Assembly: GCF_025917315.1 (NCBI RefSeq)
Contig: NZ_CP080627.1
Location: 3,708,458 to 3,772,457 of the forward strand
Direction of reading: 5' to 3'
Origin: Halomonas qaidamensis
Lineage (GTDB): Bacteria; Pseudomonadota; Gammaproteobacteria; Pseudomonadales; Halomonadaceae
DNA: 64,000 nucleotides
Positions 43,678 to 53,331 of this stretch are shown here, piece after piece. Position 1 is the stretch's first letter. Every line of letters starts with the position of its first letter. Under the pieces are notes generated by a model that worked only from the letters and a program-made list of their open reading frames with translations, did not search any database and was not told the origin of the DNA. Position numbers and translations under genes: made by a program.

Positions 43678-44448
43678 TTATTCAGCGCTGGGGGCTTCAC
43701 CAAACCATTTTGTGTAGATTTCATCGTAGGTACCATCTTCACGCATGGCAGCAAGCGCTTCGTTGGTTGGCTCTACCCACTCGCTACCTTTATGGAACAC
43801 GATACCGTACTGCTGACCTTCATATAGCGGGCCAACCACCTTGGTGCGGCCTTCGCCACGAGTTTGTGAGAAGTAGGCAACGTTAGGGGCGTCGTACAGT
43901 ACCGCATCAACGTTACGCCCTAAGAGCGCCATGTACATATCGGCGGTGCCTGGATAGGGAGTAATATCAGCATCTTCGCCAAGTTCTTGTTGAAGGAAGT
44001 CGTAGCTAGTAGAGCCAATTTTGGTGGCAACGGTGAGACCCGCTAGGTCCTCAATCGAAGAGACATCTTCGTTGTCGGCACGCACGATAATTTGCAGACC
44101 TGAGTCATAGTAGGGGTCGGAGAAGTCGACCACTTGCGCACGCTCTTCCGTAATGGTGGTGCCAGCAATAGCGATTTCTTGACTGCCGGTTTGGACGGCA
44201 GGAATGATGCCAGAGAATTCCATGGTGGTAAGGTTAACGTCAAAGCCAGCACGCTCGGCGACGGCGTTGATGATATCCATATCGAAACCAATCATTTCGC
44301 CGGTTTCTGGATCCATCATTTCGAACGGCACAAAGCTTGGGTCGGTCGCCACATTGACAGAGGGTGTTTGTGCAAACGCGACAGTGGTAGTACCTAAGCC
44401 AAGCGCAAGGGCGGTAGCAATGACAGATTTTTTCAGTAGGTAGTTCAT
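43678..44448 (-). CDS. Amino-acid ABC transporter substrate-binding protein
   Basis: A 256-residue periplasmic family-3 binding protein: signal peptide ending TVAFAQ (about residue 27), then [63 protein letters not shown], and [12 protein letters not shown]. It is GlnH-like and the surface is rich in Asp and Glu, consistent with a salty periplasm. First gene of the three-gene operon; the ligand could be glutamine or another polar amino acid. Confidence 0.92.
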   Translation of the reverse strand: MNYLLKKSVIATALALGLGTTTVAFAQTPSVNVATDPSFVPFEMMDPETGEMIGFDMDIINAVAERAGFDVNLTTMEFSGIIPAVQTGSQEIAIAGTTITEERAQVVDFSDPYYDSGLQIIVRADNEDVSSIEDLAGLTVATKIGSTSYDFLQQELGEDADITPYPGTADMYMALLGRNVDAVLYDAPNVAYFSQTRGEGRTKVVGPLYEGQQYGIVFHKGSEWVEPTNEALAAMREDGTYDEIYTKWFGEAPSAE

Positions 44449-44597
44449 TCGTTTCCCCGTGTTTTATTTGGTTAGCAACGCGATTTAAAGAAGATTTTTT
44501 CTTATAAATTGCATCTGTAACCGTTATTGACCTTTTAACCTTGGCGAGAAACCACCAAGGCGTCAAGTCACGGGGTGGGGGTTGTTACCAACGTTGG

Positions 44598-44951
44598 TTA
44601 GACCATAAAGGAAGCCCCGCAGCCGCAGGTGGTTGTGGCGTTAGGGTTTTGGACACGAAAACGGGCACCTGCTAACCCTTCTTCATAGTCGATGGTAGAA
44701 CCCACCAAATATTGGTAGGAGAGAGGATCGACCACAAGAATCGCCTCGCCAAATTCAATTAACGTGTCGTCTTCGGCCACGTTTTCAGCAAAATCAAACC
44801 CATACTGGAATCCTGAGCAGCCACCACCGGTGACATAAACGCGTAATTTCAGCGCAGGGTTTGCCTCTTCTGCTATTAATGCTTGGATCCGTTTCCGGGC
44901 ACTATCGGACAGTAATAAAGGCGTTGGAACAAAAGCTTCTGCACCGCTCAT
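44598..44951 (-). CDS. erpA: Iron-sulfur cluster insertion protein ErpA
   Basis: A-type carrier that delivers Fe-S clusters to apo-enzymes such as IspG/IspH. The 117-residue protein has the three ligand cysteines in [12 protein letters not shown] and TCGCGASF and the ErpA-type N-terminus [20 protein letters not shown] good promoter stands upstream. It is monocistronic, next to argC. Confidence 0.93.
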   Translation of the reverse strand: MSGAEAFVPTPLLLSDSARKRIQALIAEEANPALKLRVYVTGGGCSGFQYGFDFAENVAEDDTLIEFGEAILVVDPLSYQYLVGSTIDYEEGLAGARFRVQNPNATTTCGCGASFMV

Positions 44952-44999
44952 GGGTACCTCCCGCGAGCTTTAAGAACGAAAAATCGGCATTGGAGTGTG

Positions 45000-45029
45000 A
45001 TTATGGGTAATTCCCAGCAAAATGGTCAA
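45000..45029 (-). promoter_or_regulatory. Sigma-70 promoter of erpA
   Basis: Minus strand TTGACC (45029-45024), an 18-base spacer, CATAAT (45005-45000), about 50 bases before the erpA start. In E. coli erpA is controlled by IscR; I cannot confirm an IscR site by eye. Confidence 0.75.
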
Positions 45030-45130
45030 CTATTGTGTTGGAGTATCAAGTAAAGGACAGCTCACCGAGGTGGCTCTGGCAAATGCCCTCCTCTTTGAAC
45101 TGTCTTCTACATGCTAGTGTTTTGTGTGGC

Positions 45131-46165
45131 TCAAGGCATCAACGCTGGGGCGTTGAGGCCCATATTTTCTTCAAAGCCAAACATGAGATTCAAGTTTTGA
45201 ATCGCTTGCCCTGATGCTCCCTTAACTAAGTTATCAATGACTGAAAGTACGACCACGGTATTGCCATTGTCAGGACGGTGAACAGCGATACGGCAGGTAT
45301 TGTTGCCTTTGACACTACGGGTTTCCGGGTGGCTGCCTGCAGGCATGACGTCAACAAACGGCTCGTTAGCATAGCGCTGTTCAAAAAGCGCCTGTAAATC
45401 GCCGGGCTCTTTCGTCAGCGTGCTATACAGCGTGGCATGAATACCACGAATCATTGGCGTTAAGTGGGGTACAAAGGTTAGACCGACAGCGTTAGGCTGC
45501 ATATCACCTAATCCTTGGCGAATTTCAGGCAAGTGGCGATGGCCTGACGCGCCGTAAGCTTTCATCGATTCGCTGGCTTCGGCTAGCAGCGAGGCCACCT
45601 TGGCACCACGGCCTGCGCCGGTAACGCCTGATTTACAGTCAGCAATTAACTGGCCTGGGTCGATCAAACCAGCTTCTAAAAGCGGTAGATAGCCCAGTTG
45701 AACCGCTGTTGGGTAGCAGCCAGGCACAGCAATTAAACGGGCATTTTTGATCTGTTCCCGGTGCATTTCTGGCAGGCCATACACGGCTTCTTTCAGCAGT
45801 TCCGGCGCGCCGTGGGGTTGGTCGTACCAACGGCTCCACTCGTCGGCGTCGCGCAGCCTAAAATCAGCAGATAAGTCGATTACGCGAGTACCATTGTCGA
45901 GCAGTTCGCCTGCTAGTGCGTGGGCCACACCATGGGGGGTCGCAAAGAACACGGCGTCCATTGCACCCAATGCCTTGGCGTCTGGCTCACTAAACGTGAG
46001 TGCATCATAGTGGCCGCGCAAGTTAGGGTACATATCACATACCTTTACGCCTGCTTCTGAGCGAGAGGTAATCGCTTCAACACTTACTTGGGGATGCTGG
46101 GCGAGTAACCGTAACAGCTCAACGCCGGTATAGCCGGTTCCACCCACAATGCCAACCTTGATCAC
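45131..46165 (-). CDS. argC: N-acetyl-gamma-glutamyl-phosphate reductase
   Basis: NADPH-dependent third step of arginine synthesis. The 344-residue protein has [17 protein letters not shown] at the N-terminus, [12 protein letters not shown], and the catalytic cysteine in [21 protein letters not shown]. Length is typical of the type-1 enzyme. It is monocistronic between erpA and the divergent CLC gene. Confidence 0.96.
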   Translation of the reverse strand: MIKVGIVGGTGYTGVELLRLLAQHPQVSVEAITSRSEAGVKVCDMYPNLRGHYDALTFSEPDAKALGAMDAVFFATPHGVAHALAGELLDNGTRVIDLSADFRLRDADEWSRWYDQPHGAPELLKEAVYGLPEMHREQIKNARLIAVPGCYPTAVQLGYLPLLEAGLIDPGQLIADCKSGVTGAGRGAKVASLLAEASESMKAYGASGHRHLPEIRQGLGDMQPNAVGLTFVPHLTPMIRGIHATLYSTLTKEPGDLQALFEQRYANEPFVDVMPAGSHPETRSVKGNNTCRIAVHRPDNGNTVVVLSVIDNLVKGASGQAIQNLNLMFGFEENMGLNAPALMP

Positions 46166-46370
46166 AAACGACTCCTTGCGCGCGTTGCGTGTTAAGACAT
46201 AACAATAATTAACAGCCTAAAGAGATGGCAACAGGCTGTCGAACGGTATCTGGCTATGATACACAAGAGAGCAGATGCTTAAGAGCACTGCGCAGAAGAA
46301 GCTCGTTTAGGGTGATCCGTTCAGTGGTAAAGCAAAACACCGCTCAAAAAAACGAATAATCAGTGCAAGG

Positions 46371-48185
46371 ATGAACGTTGTGGCACGTTTTTCGCGATCA
46401 GATTTTACGTTGGAGAGTTTTCGCCGCCAGCTGGCCAATGTGGATGCGTTGCCCCAGCTTTGTGTGCTGGGGTTAGTGTCTGGGGTGATCACGGGCGCGG
46501 TGATGGTAGCTTTTCGTTTGCTGCTAGAAGCGGGTGCTGCGCTTTACATGCCGGAAGGCAATCCCGAAGCGTTCGAAGGGCTTTCACCTTGGATACGCGC
46601 ACTGCTGCCGGTCATCGCGGTGACTATCATTGGCACGTTCCTCTATCGCCAAAAAGCCGCGGCACGAAAATTAGGGGTTGGCCATGTGATCGAACGCCTC
46701 ACTTATCACCAGGGGCGCTTTCCTTTGCGCAACTGGTTAAACCAATGGTGGGTGGGTGTTGTTTCTGTGCTGGGTGGTCTTTCTGCCGGTCGTGAAGGGC
46801 CTGCTATTCATTTGGGCGCGGCTGCATCCAGTGGATTGGGGCTTAAGCTTCGTTTACCCAATAACAGTTTGCGGGTGTTGGTCGCTTGCGGTACAGCAGC
46901 GGGTATATCAGCGTCGTTTAACACACCCATTGCAGGGGTTATCTTCGCTATGGAAGTAGTGATGATGGAGTACACCCTGATGAGCTTTATGCCGGTCATT
47001 CTCGCCTCTACCATGGGGGCATTAGTGGCTCAATTGGTCTATGGCAACGAACCAGCGTTTCGCATTCCTGAGGTTGCTCTAGGCTCTTTGATGAATGTGC
47101 CTTGGGTGGTGGTAATTGGTTTAGCGATTGGCCTATTAGCAGGTTTGTTTATTCATATCTCCCGCAATCAGTACTTGCAGCAATGGCCCCTGTGGCTAAG
47201 GTTAGCGGTCGTAGGCGTATCGACAGGCGCTGTAGCGTGGTGGTTTCCTGACGTACAAGGTATCGGTTACGACAGTGTAGCGGCCATGTTGAATAACCAG
47301 CTGACGATCAGTGTGTTGCTCGCACTGGTAATTGCTAAATTACTGATTACCGCTCTTACCGTAGCAGGTGGTGTGCCGATCGGCATTATTGGGCCTGTGT
47401 TAGTGATCGGTGCTGCCACTGGTACGTTAGGGGGAATGCTAGGCGGCTGGGTATGGCCAGATAAAGCGGCAGACCCGAGCATTTATGCCATGCTAGGTAT
47501 GGCAGCAATGATGGGCGCTGTATTGCAAGCGCCCCTTGCCGCATTAATGGCATTGCTTGAACTAACTCACTCACCTCATATTATGCTGCCAGGTATGCTA
47601 GCCGTTGTGGTGGCCTGTTTAACATCAAGGCAACTTACCGGTTGTGAAGGCTTTTTTATCAGCTCGGTGCGTTATGGGCTGCACCCATTACAACAGCCTT
47701 TAATGCAGGCACTTTCGCGGGTATCGGTGCCAGCGGTCATGGAGCGCCATCTAGTTCGTACCGAGCGAATGATAACGCCCGATCAGGCTCGGCGTCTGTT
47801 GGAAACCAATCCTGTGTGGCTAGTGATTGAGCGTTCTAATGCAGAAAAACCGGTGCTGGCGCTAAAAGCCGCTGAGCTTGCGCGTTGGCTGCTAGAGCAT
47901 GATGAAGCGCTGCAGGACGAAGCCCCTTCAGACGATGAACTCATCGATTTACTAGAAATTCCTGGGCAGCGACTTGAGATGGCACCTATCGGGCTACAGG
48001 CAACGCTATCTGAAGCGTTTCTAAAGCTTCAGAACAATGCGTTAGGCGCGCTTTATGTGGTGCACGGTTATCGGCCAAAGCAGCAGCGAATTTCAGGTAT
48101 CATTACTCGAGACGCTATCGAGCGTTATTATCACTACGCTGACCCACGCGGTGCTGATCCCCGTGATGCTGATGCTCAGCAATAA
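46371..48185 (+). CDS. CLC-family chloride channel/transporter with C-terminal CBS-like region
   Basis: A 604-residue inner-membrane protein. The core has the anion-pathway motif SAGREGPAIHLGAA with the gating glutamate, and GTAAGISASFNTPIAGVIFAMEVV. The first selectivity loop reads KLGVGHVIE instead of the GSGIPH of E. coli ClcA, so ion selectivity may differ. The last 150 residues resemble a CBS pair (ending ISGIITRDAIERYY). ClC proteins move Cl- or exchange Cl-/H+; which applies is not decidable here. It starts a run of plus-strand genes into hemJ. Confidence 0.88.
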   Translation: MNVVARFSRSDFTLESFRRQLANVDALPQLCVLGLVSGVITGAVMVAFRLLLEAGAALYMPEGNPEAFEGLSPWIRALLPVIAVTIIGTFLYRQKAAARKLGVGHVIERLTYHQGRFPLRNWLNQWWVGVVSVLGGLSAGREGPAIHLGAAASSGLGLKLRLPNNSLRVLVACGTAAGISASFNTPIAGVIFAMEVVMMEYTLMSFMPVILASTMGALVAQLVYGNEPAFRIPEVALGSLMNVPWVVVIGLAIGLLAGLFIHISRNQYLQQWPLWLRLAVVGVSTGAVAWWFPDVQGIGYDSVAAMLNNQLTISVLLALVIAKLLITALTVAGGVPIGIIGPVLVIGAATGTLGGMLGGWVWPDKAADPSIYAMLGMAAMMGAVLQAPLAALMALLELTHSPHIMLPGMLAVVVACLTSRQLTGCEGFFISSVRYGLHPLQQPLMQALSRVSVPAVMERHLVRTERMITPDQARRLLETNPVWLVIERSNAEKPVLALKAAELARWLLEHDEALQDEAPSDDELIDLLEIPGQRLEMAPIGLQATLSEAFLKLQNNALGALYVVHGYRPKQQRISGIITRDAIERYYHYADPRGADPRDADAQQ

Positions 48186-48207
48186 GCCAAATGCCTAAGG
48201 AGAGACC

Positions 48208-48639
48208 ATGTATTTATGGGTAAAAGCCATTCATCTAATGGCGGTTGTTACTTGGTTTGCTGCGCTGTTTTATTTACCACGGCTGTATGTTTATCACGCT
48301 ATGGCGCGAGACAAAGGTGATGAACAAGCGATCACTTACTTTAAAACCATGGAACGTAAGCTGTACCGTGGGATTATGACGCCGTCGATGATCGTTGTGC
48401 TGATCTTTGGCGGTTGGATGCTTTATCTTGTACCGGCTTGGTTTAGCCAAGGCTGGATGCACGCTAAGCTGCTGCTTGTTGCTCTTTTGATTGCTTATCA
48501 CCACGTATGCTTAATATATTTGAAGCAGTTTGATCACGCCCGCTGCACCAAAAGCCATGTGTTTTTCCGCTGGTTTAACGAAGCACCCGTGATTGCGTTA
48601 ATCGCGATTATTATCCTGGCGGTGGTGAAGCCCTTTTGA
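48208..48639 (+). CDS. hemJ: Protoporphyrinogen oxidase HemJ
   Basis: Membrane enzyme converting protoporphyrinogen IX to protoporphyrin IX. The 143-residue four-helix protein begins MYLWVKAIHLMAVVTWFAALFYLPRL, with the conserved His10 in KAIHLMAVVTWF, and has RGIMTPSMIVVLIFGGWML. AAGGAGAG precedes the start. It overlaps thiD by four bases, and hemL follows thiD, making a small haem-biosynthesis group. Confidence 0.93.
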   Translation: MYLWVKAIHLMAVVTWFAALFYLPRLYVYHAMARDKGDEQAITYFKTMERKLYRGIMTPSMIVVLIFGGWMLYLVPAWFSQGWMHAKLLLVALLIAYHHVCLIYLKQFDHARCTKSHVFFRWFNEAPVIALIAIIILAVVKPF

Positions 48640-49448
48640 TGCGCCAACCTCTTCCTCCCGTTGTTTTAGTGTTAGCCGGTCACGACCCCACCGGCGGTGC
48701 TGGACTGGTCGCCGATAGTGAAGCAATCGCCGCCTGCGGTGGTTGGGCGGTGACAATTCCAACTGCACTAACCGTTCAAAATTGTCATAACGTAATACGC
48801 ATTTTGCCTGCAGATCCAGCAGCCATGAGGCAAATGGCGGAAGCATTAAGCGATATGCACATTGCGGCTATTAAGCTGGGGCTGTTGGCAGATGAAGCGA
48901 CGCTGCGTGCAGCGGAACAAATTATCCGCCGTTTTCCTGGTATTCCGGTGGTTGCAGATCCGGTATTAAAAGCGGGGGGCGGTACTATGTTATCCACACC
49001 CGCCTTACAGCAGCTTTATCGTGATCGTTTGTTACCACTTGTGGATATAGTAACGCCCAACCGGTTTGAACTTGCGGCGCTGACGCCTGATATAACCGAT
49101 CCTTTTGATGATACGGCCCGAGCCGTTGAGCTGCTGGCGCAGGGTTGCCAAGGTGTATTAGTCACGGCCACCGACGACCCGCTGCCAGGTAATACGCAAC
49201 AGGTGGTGCATACGCTGCACTCCCCTGACACTACGCGCCAATGGCAGTGGCCACGTTTGCCCGATGTTTTTCACGGGTCTGGCTGTACCTTAGCCTCAGC
49301 GCTTGCAGCCCGCTTGGCTGTTGGTGAGCGCTTACCAACCGCTTGTGAGCAAGCCCAGCACTTTACTTGGGAGAGTTTGTCTCACGGTTATCAGCCGCCT
49401 AGCGGCCAGTGTTTACCGAAACGCTTGCCACGCCCCGTACGCTTTTGA
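48636..49448 (+). CDS. thiD: Hydroxymethylpyrimidine/phosphomethylpyrimidine kinase
   Basis: Phosphorylates HMP and HMP-P for thiamine synthesis. The 270-residue protein has AGHDPTGGAGLVADSEAIAACGG at the N-terminus, VADPVLKAGGGTML in the middle, and the anion hole DVFHGSGCTLASALAARLA near 215. thiE, often placed between thiD and hemL in relatives, is not here. Confidence 0.93.
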   Translation: MMRQPLPPVVLVLAGHDPTGGAGLVADSEAIAACGGWAVTIPTALTVQNCHNVIRILPADPAAMRQMAEALSDMHIAAIKLGLLADEATLRAAEQIIRRFPGIPVVADPVLKAGGGTMLSTPALQQLYRDRLLPLVDIVTPNRFELAALTPDITDPFDDTARAVELLAQGCQGVLVTATDDPLPGNTQQVVHTLHSPDTTRQWQWPRLPDVFHGSGCTLASALAARLAVGERLPTACEQAQHFTWESLSHGYQPPSGQCLPKRLPRPVRF

Positions 49449-49484
49449 TCTCATGGGCAGTAAGCCATTACTATTGAGGATGCC

Positions 49485-50765
49485 ATGACCACATCTGCAG
49501 AACTGTTTGACCTCGCCAGTCGTCATATTCCGGGTGGCGTTAATTCCCCGGTGCGTGCTTTTAAAGGCCTCCATCGTCCGCCAGTTTTCATGGAGCGTGC
49601 CCAGGGTGCCTATTTGTTCGATGTGGAAGGCAACCGCTACGTTGACTATATCGGCTCCTGGGGGCCGATGATCACCGGCCACGCTGATCAAGATGTATTG
49701 GCCGCCGTGCGTGCACGGTTAGATAACGGCCTCTCCTTTGGTACGCCGACAGCGGTTGAAACCACCATGGCCGACCTGATCTGCAGCATGATTCCTTCCA
49801 TGGAAATGGTACGCATGACCAGCTCGGGCACCGAAGCGACAATGTCGGCGATTCGCTTGGCGCGTGGAACAACAGGGCGCGACAAGATTGTTAAGTTTGA
49901 AGGTAACTACCATGGCCATTCGGACTCACTGCTTGTTAAAGCGGGTTCGGGGGCGCTCACCCATGGGGAGCCTAGCTCACCAGGCGTGCCTGCTTCACTT
50001 GCTGAGCACACCATTACACTTTCCTATAACGACCCTGACGGGGTAGAAGCCTGCTTCGCTGAGATTGGTGAGCAGATTGCCTGCATTATCGTGGAGCCGG
50101 TCGCGGGTAATATGAACTGTATTCCACCCCAGCCTGGTTTCTTAGAAACATTGCGCCGGGTGTGCAATGAATCTGGCAGCATTTTAATTTTTGATGAGGT
50201 GATGACCGGCTTCCGTGTTGCGTTAGGTGGAGCACAGGCACATTACGGCGTTACGCCCGACCTTACCTGCTTAGGTAAAATTGTCGGTGGCGGCATGCCG
50301 GTTGGGGCGTTCGGCGGTAAACGAGAGATTATGCAGAATATCTCGCCGTTGGGGCCGGTTTACCAAGCAGGTACGCTGTCTGGTAATCCCTTGGCCATGG
50401 CGGCTGGCGTTGCCCTGCTAACCAAACTGCAGGTACCGGGCTTCCACGATGCCCTGACCCAACGGGTGCAAACCCTGTGTACTGGCTTGCAAGAGCGAGC
50501 TAATGCAGCGCGCGTACCGATGATGACCCAGTCTGCCGGCGGAATGTTTGGAATTTTCTTCACCTCGCAATCCCGTGTGGATAACTTTGCTCAGGCGACC
50601 GCCTGTAATCCTGATGCTTTCCGTCGCTTCTTTGGTGCCATGTTAGACCACGGTGTTTATCTTGCACCTTCTGCCTATGAAGCGGGCTTTATGTCGAGTG
50701 CTCACACCCCAGAAGATATTCAGCTCACCTTAGACGCAGCCGAAAAAGCCTTTGCTGTTATGTAA
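49485..50765 (+). CDS. hemL: Glutamate-1-semialdehyde 2,1-aminomutase
   Basis: PLP enzyme making 5-aminolevulinate in the C5 haem pathway. The 426-residue protein has [15 protein letters not shown] at the start, [28 protein letters not shown], and the PLP lysine in [16 protein letters not shown] near residue 265. A strong hairpin follows it. Confidence 0.97.
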   Translation: MTTSAELFDLASRHIPGGVNSPVRAFKGLHRPPVFMERAQGAYLFDVEGNRYVDYIGSWGPMITGHADQDVLAAVRARLDNGLSFGTPTAVETTMADLICSMIPSMEMVRMTSSGTEATMSAIRLARGTTGRDKIVKFEGNYHGHSDSLLVKAGSGALTHGEPSSPGVPASLAEHTITLSYNDPDGVEACFAEIGEQIACIIVEPVAGNMNCIPPQPGFLETLRRVCNESGSILIFDEVMTGFRVALGGAQAHYGVTPDLTCLGKIVGGGMPVGAFGGKREIMQNISPLGPVYQAGTLSGNPLAMAAGVALLTKLQVPGFHDALTQRVQTLCTGLQERANAARVPMMTQSAGGMFGIFFTSQSRVDNFAQATACNPDAFRRFFGAMLDHGVYLAPSAYEAGFMSSAHTPEDIQLTLDAAEKAFAVM

Positions 50766-50802
50766 CGCTAGGTAACAAGCACGCCTACTGCCTGCTACAC
50801 TT

Positions 50803-50831
50803 CAAGAGCCGCTCTAATTGAGCGGCTCTTG
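50803..50831 (+). terminator. Terminator hairpin after hemL
   Basis: CAAGAGCCGCTC and GAGCGGCTCTTG pair perfectly around TAATT, about 38 bases after the hemL stop. The T-run is weak, so termination may be partial. Confidence 0.75.
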
Positions 50832-50853
50832 TGGTTAGTGAGGTAAACAACCC

Positions 50854-51231
50854 ATGAAACGGCAGTCGGCTTGGCACTCTTCACGTTTTAACGGCGTATT
50901 GTTAACCGCCATTCTCACCCTTGGCCTACCATTAACAGGAATGGCCGCACAGGAGCAGGATATGACCCAGATCCACATCACCATGGGCGGCACACCCGGC
51001 GCAGAATTTTCAGCCCAGTGGCGTATCACCCACAACGATGAAACCATCGAGCACCCTGAAACCCGAGGCACCGTACCCGCTGAATTCACTTTCGAAGGCA
51101 CTACGCTAGAAGGTACGGTAAAGCTACTTAGCGATGACGAGCGTTTAGAAGTAGATATCGTGAAAGGCAGTAACCGCTCACGCTCTTCGACCCAAGGCAA
51201 AGGCGGTACGCTAACGGTTGTGGTACGTTAA
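50854..51231 (+). CDS. Small secreted protein of unknown function
   Basis: A 125-residue protein with a signal peptide (hydrophobic 14-30, likely cleavage at GMAAQ). The mature part is short, polar and beta-rich by appearance (IHITMGGTPGAEFSAQWRI, ETRGTVPAEFTFEGTTLEG) with a basic end. I do not recognise the family. It is preceded by the hemL terminator and followed by the curlin terminator. Confidence 0.65.
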   Translation: MKRQSAWHSSRFNGVLLTAILTLGLPLTGMAAQEQDMTQIHITMGGTPGAEFSAQWRITHNDETIEHPETRGTVPAEFTFEGTTLEGTVKLLSDDERLEVDIVKGSNRSRSSTQGKGGTLTVVVR

Positions 51232-51248
51232 TATTAATATAGAAACAT

Positions 51249-51275
51249 AAAAAACCGCCCCTTCCGGGGCGGTTT
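51249..51275 (-). terminator. Terminator of the csgBA operon
   Basis: AAACCGCCCC and GGGGCGGTTT pair around TTCC; the minus strand continues into six Ts. It also lies just past the convergent small secreted gene. Confidence 0.92.
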
Positions 51276-51297
51276 GAGAGCATTGGCTAACCAAGGA

Positions 51298-52473
51298 TTA
51301 GTACTGGATGGTAGAAGCCCAGTTACCAGTACCGCTTTGGGTCACACTTGCAGAACTTCCTACTGTGCCTACTTGGGTTACTGTCGAGATGTTAGCACCT
51401 CCAAAAAGACCAAAACCACGTGCTTGTGTAACAGTTGCTTCATGGTCATTGTTTGACTGAAGAATATACGATTCATTTGAACCAAACAGTCCTGTCTGAG
51501 TGACATTTGCGATGTTATCATCGCCAAATTGGCTTATATAAGAGTTTGAACCTCCACTAACCTGTAATAACGTAGCAGAGTTGTCATTACCCTCTTGCTG
51601 GATGTCTGAATCACTGAAAGCACCAACTTGTGTTACAACTGCATCGTTGCCACTGCCATCTTGACCTAATTCAGAGAAGTTATCGAAACCTCCTTGAAAT
51701 ACGTCAGCAGTATTGCCATCTGGGCCAATACGACGTTGGCGCATATAGGATGTGTTATTGAAACCTAGATCAAGATATGTTGCTTGGTTTAGCCCTCTGT
51801 TTTGCGCGATAGCACTTTCACCATTTCCACCTAACTGTGTAGCAGAGGCGTTGTTAGCATCCCCGGTTTGGCGAATAACACTATCTTGTGAAAAGCCTGC
51901 TTGAACGGATGATGCAACGTTATCTGAAGAGCCGTGCTGAATTACTGAGCGATTATTGATACCAGTTTGGTCAATAAAGGCACTATTATTTTGGTTTCCA
52001 CCTTGTTCAACTCTGCCTTGGTTATTTGTACCGTTTTGGAATACTTCTGCAAGGCCAGAATCTAAATCTTGGGAAACATATGAAACGTTATTTGTACCGA
52101 ATTGATCAACATATGCTTCATTAGGGCCGCCTGAACCGGAAGCTTTTACTTGAATAACGTCTGACTGGTTACCAACCCCACCGCCTTGCTGAACACTTGC
52201 TTCGTTAGCATTGCTACCTGATCCTGTCTGATCAATATCAGATACATTTTGGCTAGTATCAGAGGTTGGACCAAGAAGGTTTAAAGCATTAAGAATATTG
52301 CTGCCACTGGGCACCGCAGGTTGAACATTATCCCAAGCATCATTGTCAATGTTGGTATTAGGGTTATCAACCCCCCAAGAAACACTGTTATCAAGAGGTA
52401 GTTGCTGTGCAAAAGCCATACCGCTCATTGTGATGGTTACAGCAGCGGCTAGAGCAGTCATTTGAGTCTTCAT
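51298..52473 (-). CDS. csgA: Very long CsgA-type major curlin
   Basis: Amyloid subunit secreted to the cell surface to build curli fibres. The 391-residue protein has a signal peptide (ending MAFAQ), a linker to about residue 75, then roughly 27 short beta-strand units with the curlin pattern (for example VTQTG, VIRQTG, IQQEG, VTQVG, ISQFG), about 13 strand-turn-strand rungs. E. coli CsgA has five rungs in about 150 residues. The final unit ends IQY, like the HQY of CsgA. The start at 52473 follows AGGGGAAAC; an upstream in-frame extension is rejected. It lies 62 bases after csgB. Base composition is lower in G+C than flanking genes. Confidence 0.88.
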   Translation of the reverse strand: MKTQMTALAAAVTITMSGMAFAQQLPLDNSVSWGVDNPNTNIDNDAWDNVQPAVPSGSNILNALNLLGPTSDTSQNVSDIDQTGSGSNANEASVQQGGGVGNQSDVIQVKASGSGGPNEAYVDQFGTNNVSYVSQDLDSGLAEVFQNGTNNQGRVEQGGNQNNSAFIDQTGINNRSVIQHGSSDNVASSVQAGFSQDSVIRQTGDANNASATQLGGNGESAIAQNRGLNQATYLDLGFNNTSYMRQRRIGPDGNTADVFQGGFDNFSELGQDGSGNDAVVTQVGAFSDSDIQQEGNDNSATLLQVSGGSNSYISQFGDDNIANVTQTGLFGSNESYILQSNNDHEATVTQARGFGLFGGANISTVTQVGTVGSSASVTQSGTGNWASTIQY

Positions 52474-52535
52474 TTTGTTTCCCCTTTTTTTCGACCATCT
52501 TGCTTTTGGTTGTCTATTGAGCTGCAGATGGCGGC

Positions 52536-53051
52536 TCAATAGGTATCGATAGTGACTGGACGTGCACTGCCCGAATTATTTTGTTGCTGGACACTAATGC
52601 CGCGTAAGCCACTGCCCGATTGTGAAATCGTAATATCGCCGCTAAAACCCGTTTGATATATATCTGCTCTTAGTGAAAACGTATTGCCTTGCTGACTAAT
52701 ATTGGCAGAATGATTATTACCGACTTGCCATATAACGCCGATATTATTGCCATTACTTTGTACTATCTCAGCATGATTGTTATTACCACGCTGATGAATA
52801 TGAGAAAAATTAGCGAATTGATAACTAGCTGAACGTGATTGAGTAACACTGGCTTTATTACTGTTACCCTGTTGCTCAATCACACTAATATTGCCTTGTA
52901 AAAATGAGGTGTCTATCTCACTTACATACTGAGCAACTCTTGAGTTATCTGCTTGAGCAATCATATTCATTCCCAGCAAGCCAATCGTTAAAAGCAAAGC
53001 TATGCAGCTTTTATGATTTGCATTGCTCTTAGTCAGGCTTGAAGGTTTCAT
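52536..53051 (-). CDS. csgB: CsgB-type minor curlin (nucleator)
   Basis: A 171-residue secreted curlin that by analogy with CsgB anchors and seeds CsgA fibres. It has a signal peptide (hydrophobic 16-33, ending AQA), then curlin-like repeats (ISVIEQQGNSNKASVTQ, HIHQRGNNNHAEIVQ, GVIWQVGNNHSANISQQG, ADIYQTG, ITISQSG). The C-terminus is polar. Order csgB-csgA in one transcript matches E. coli csgBAC, but csgC is absent here. Confidence 0.85.
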   Translation of the reverse strand: MKPSSLTKSNANHKSCIALLLTIGLLGMNMIAQADNSRVAQYVSEIDTSFLQGNISVIEQQGNSNKASVTQSRSASYQFANFSHIHQRGNNNHAEIVQSNGNNIGVIWQVGNNHSANISQQGNTFSLRADIYQTGFSGDITISQSGSGLRGISVQQQNNSGSARPVTIDTY

Positions 53052-53331
53052 TTCTTACCCCTTTTGAAACTTTTTGTATCTTTATGTTTCGTATATTTAG
53101 TTTGGACTATTTGAAGAAAGTCGCCATAAGAAGTTTTATTGTTGCTGCGACTAAATTTTTGGTTTTTCTATTAAATTACTAGCTAATAAATTCACACCCC
53201 ATTGATTAGATAAATCATTACGATAAAATTACATGGGTAAACGACGAAAATTAAAAAAATGGCCACTCTATGAGTGGCCATTAAAACGTTTATATTTTAT
53301 GTGGTGTTCCCTTGATTTAATTATGCCATGC
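53052..53331. other. csgB promoter region and csgG 3' terminator
   Basis: 280 bases, strongly A+T-rich, between csgG and csgB on the same strand. The left end is the csgG terminator (53253-53282). The remainder should contain the csgB promoter, likely CsgD-responsive by analogy; I could not select a reliable -35/-10 pair. Confidence 0.6.
53253..53282 (-). terminator. Terminator of the csgDEFG operon
   Basis: ATGGCCACTC and GAGTGGCCAT pair around a three-base loop, then seven Ts on the minus strand, about 50 bases past the csgG stop. It separates the export operon from csgBA. Confidence 0.92.
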
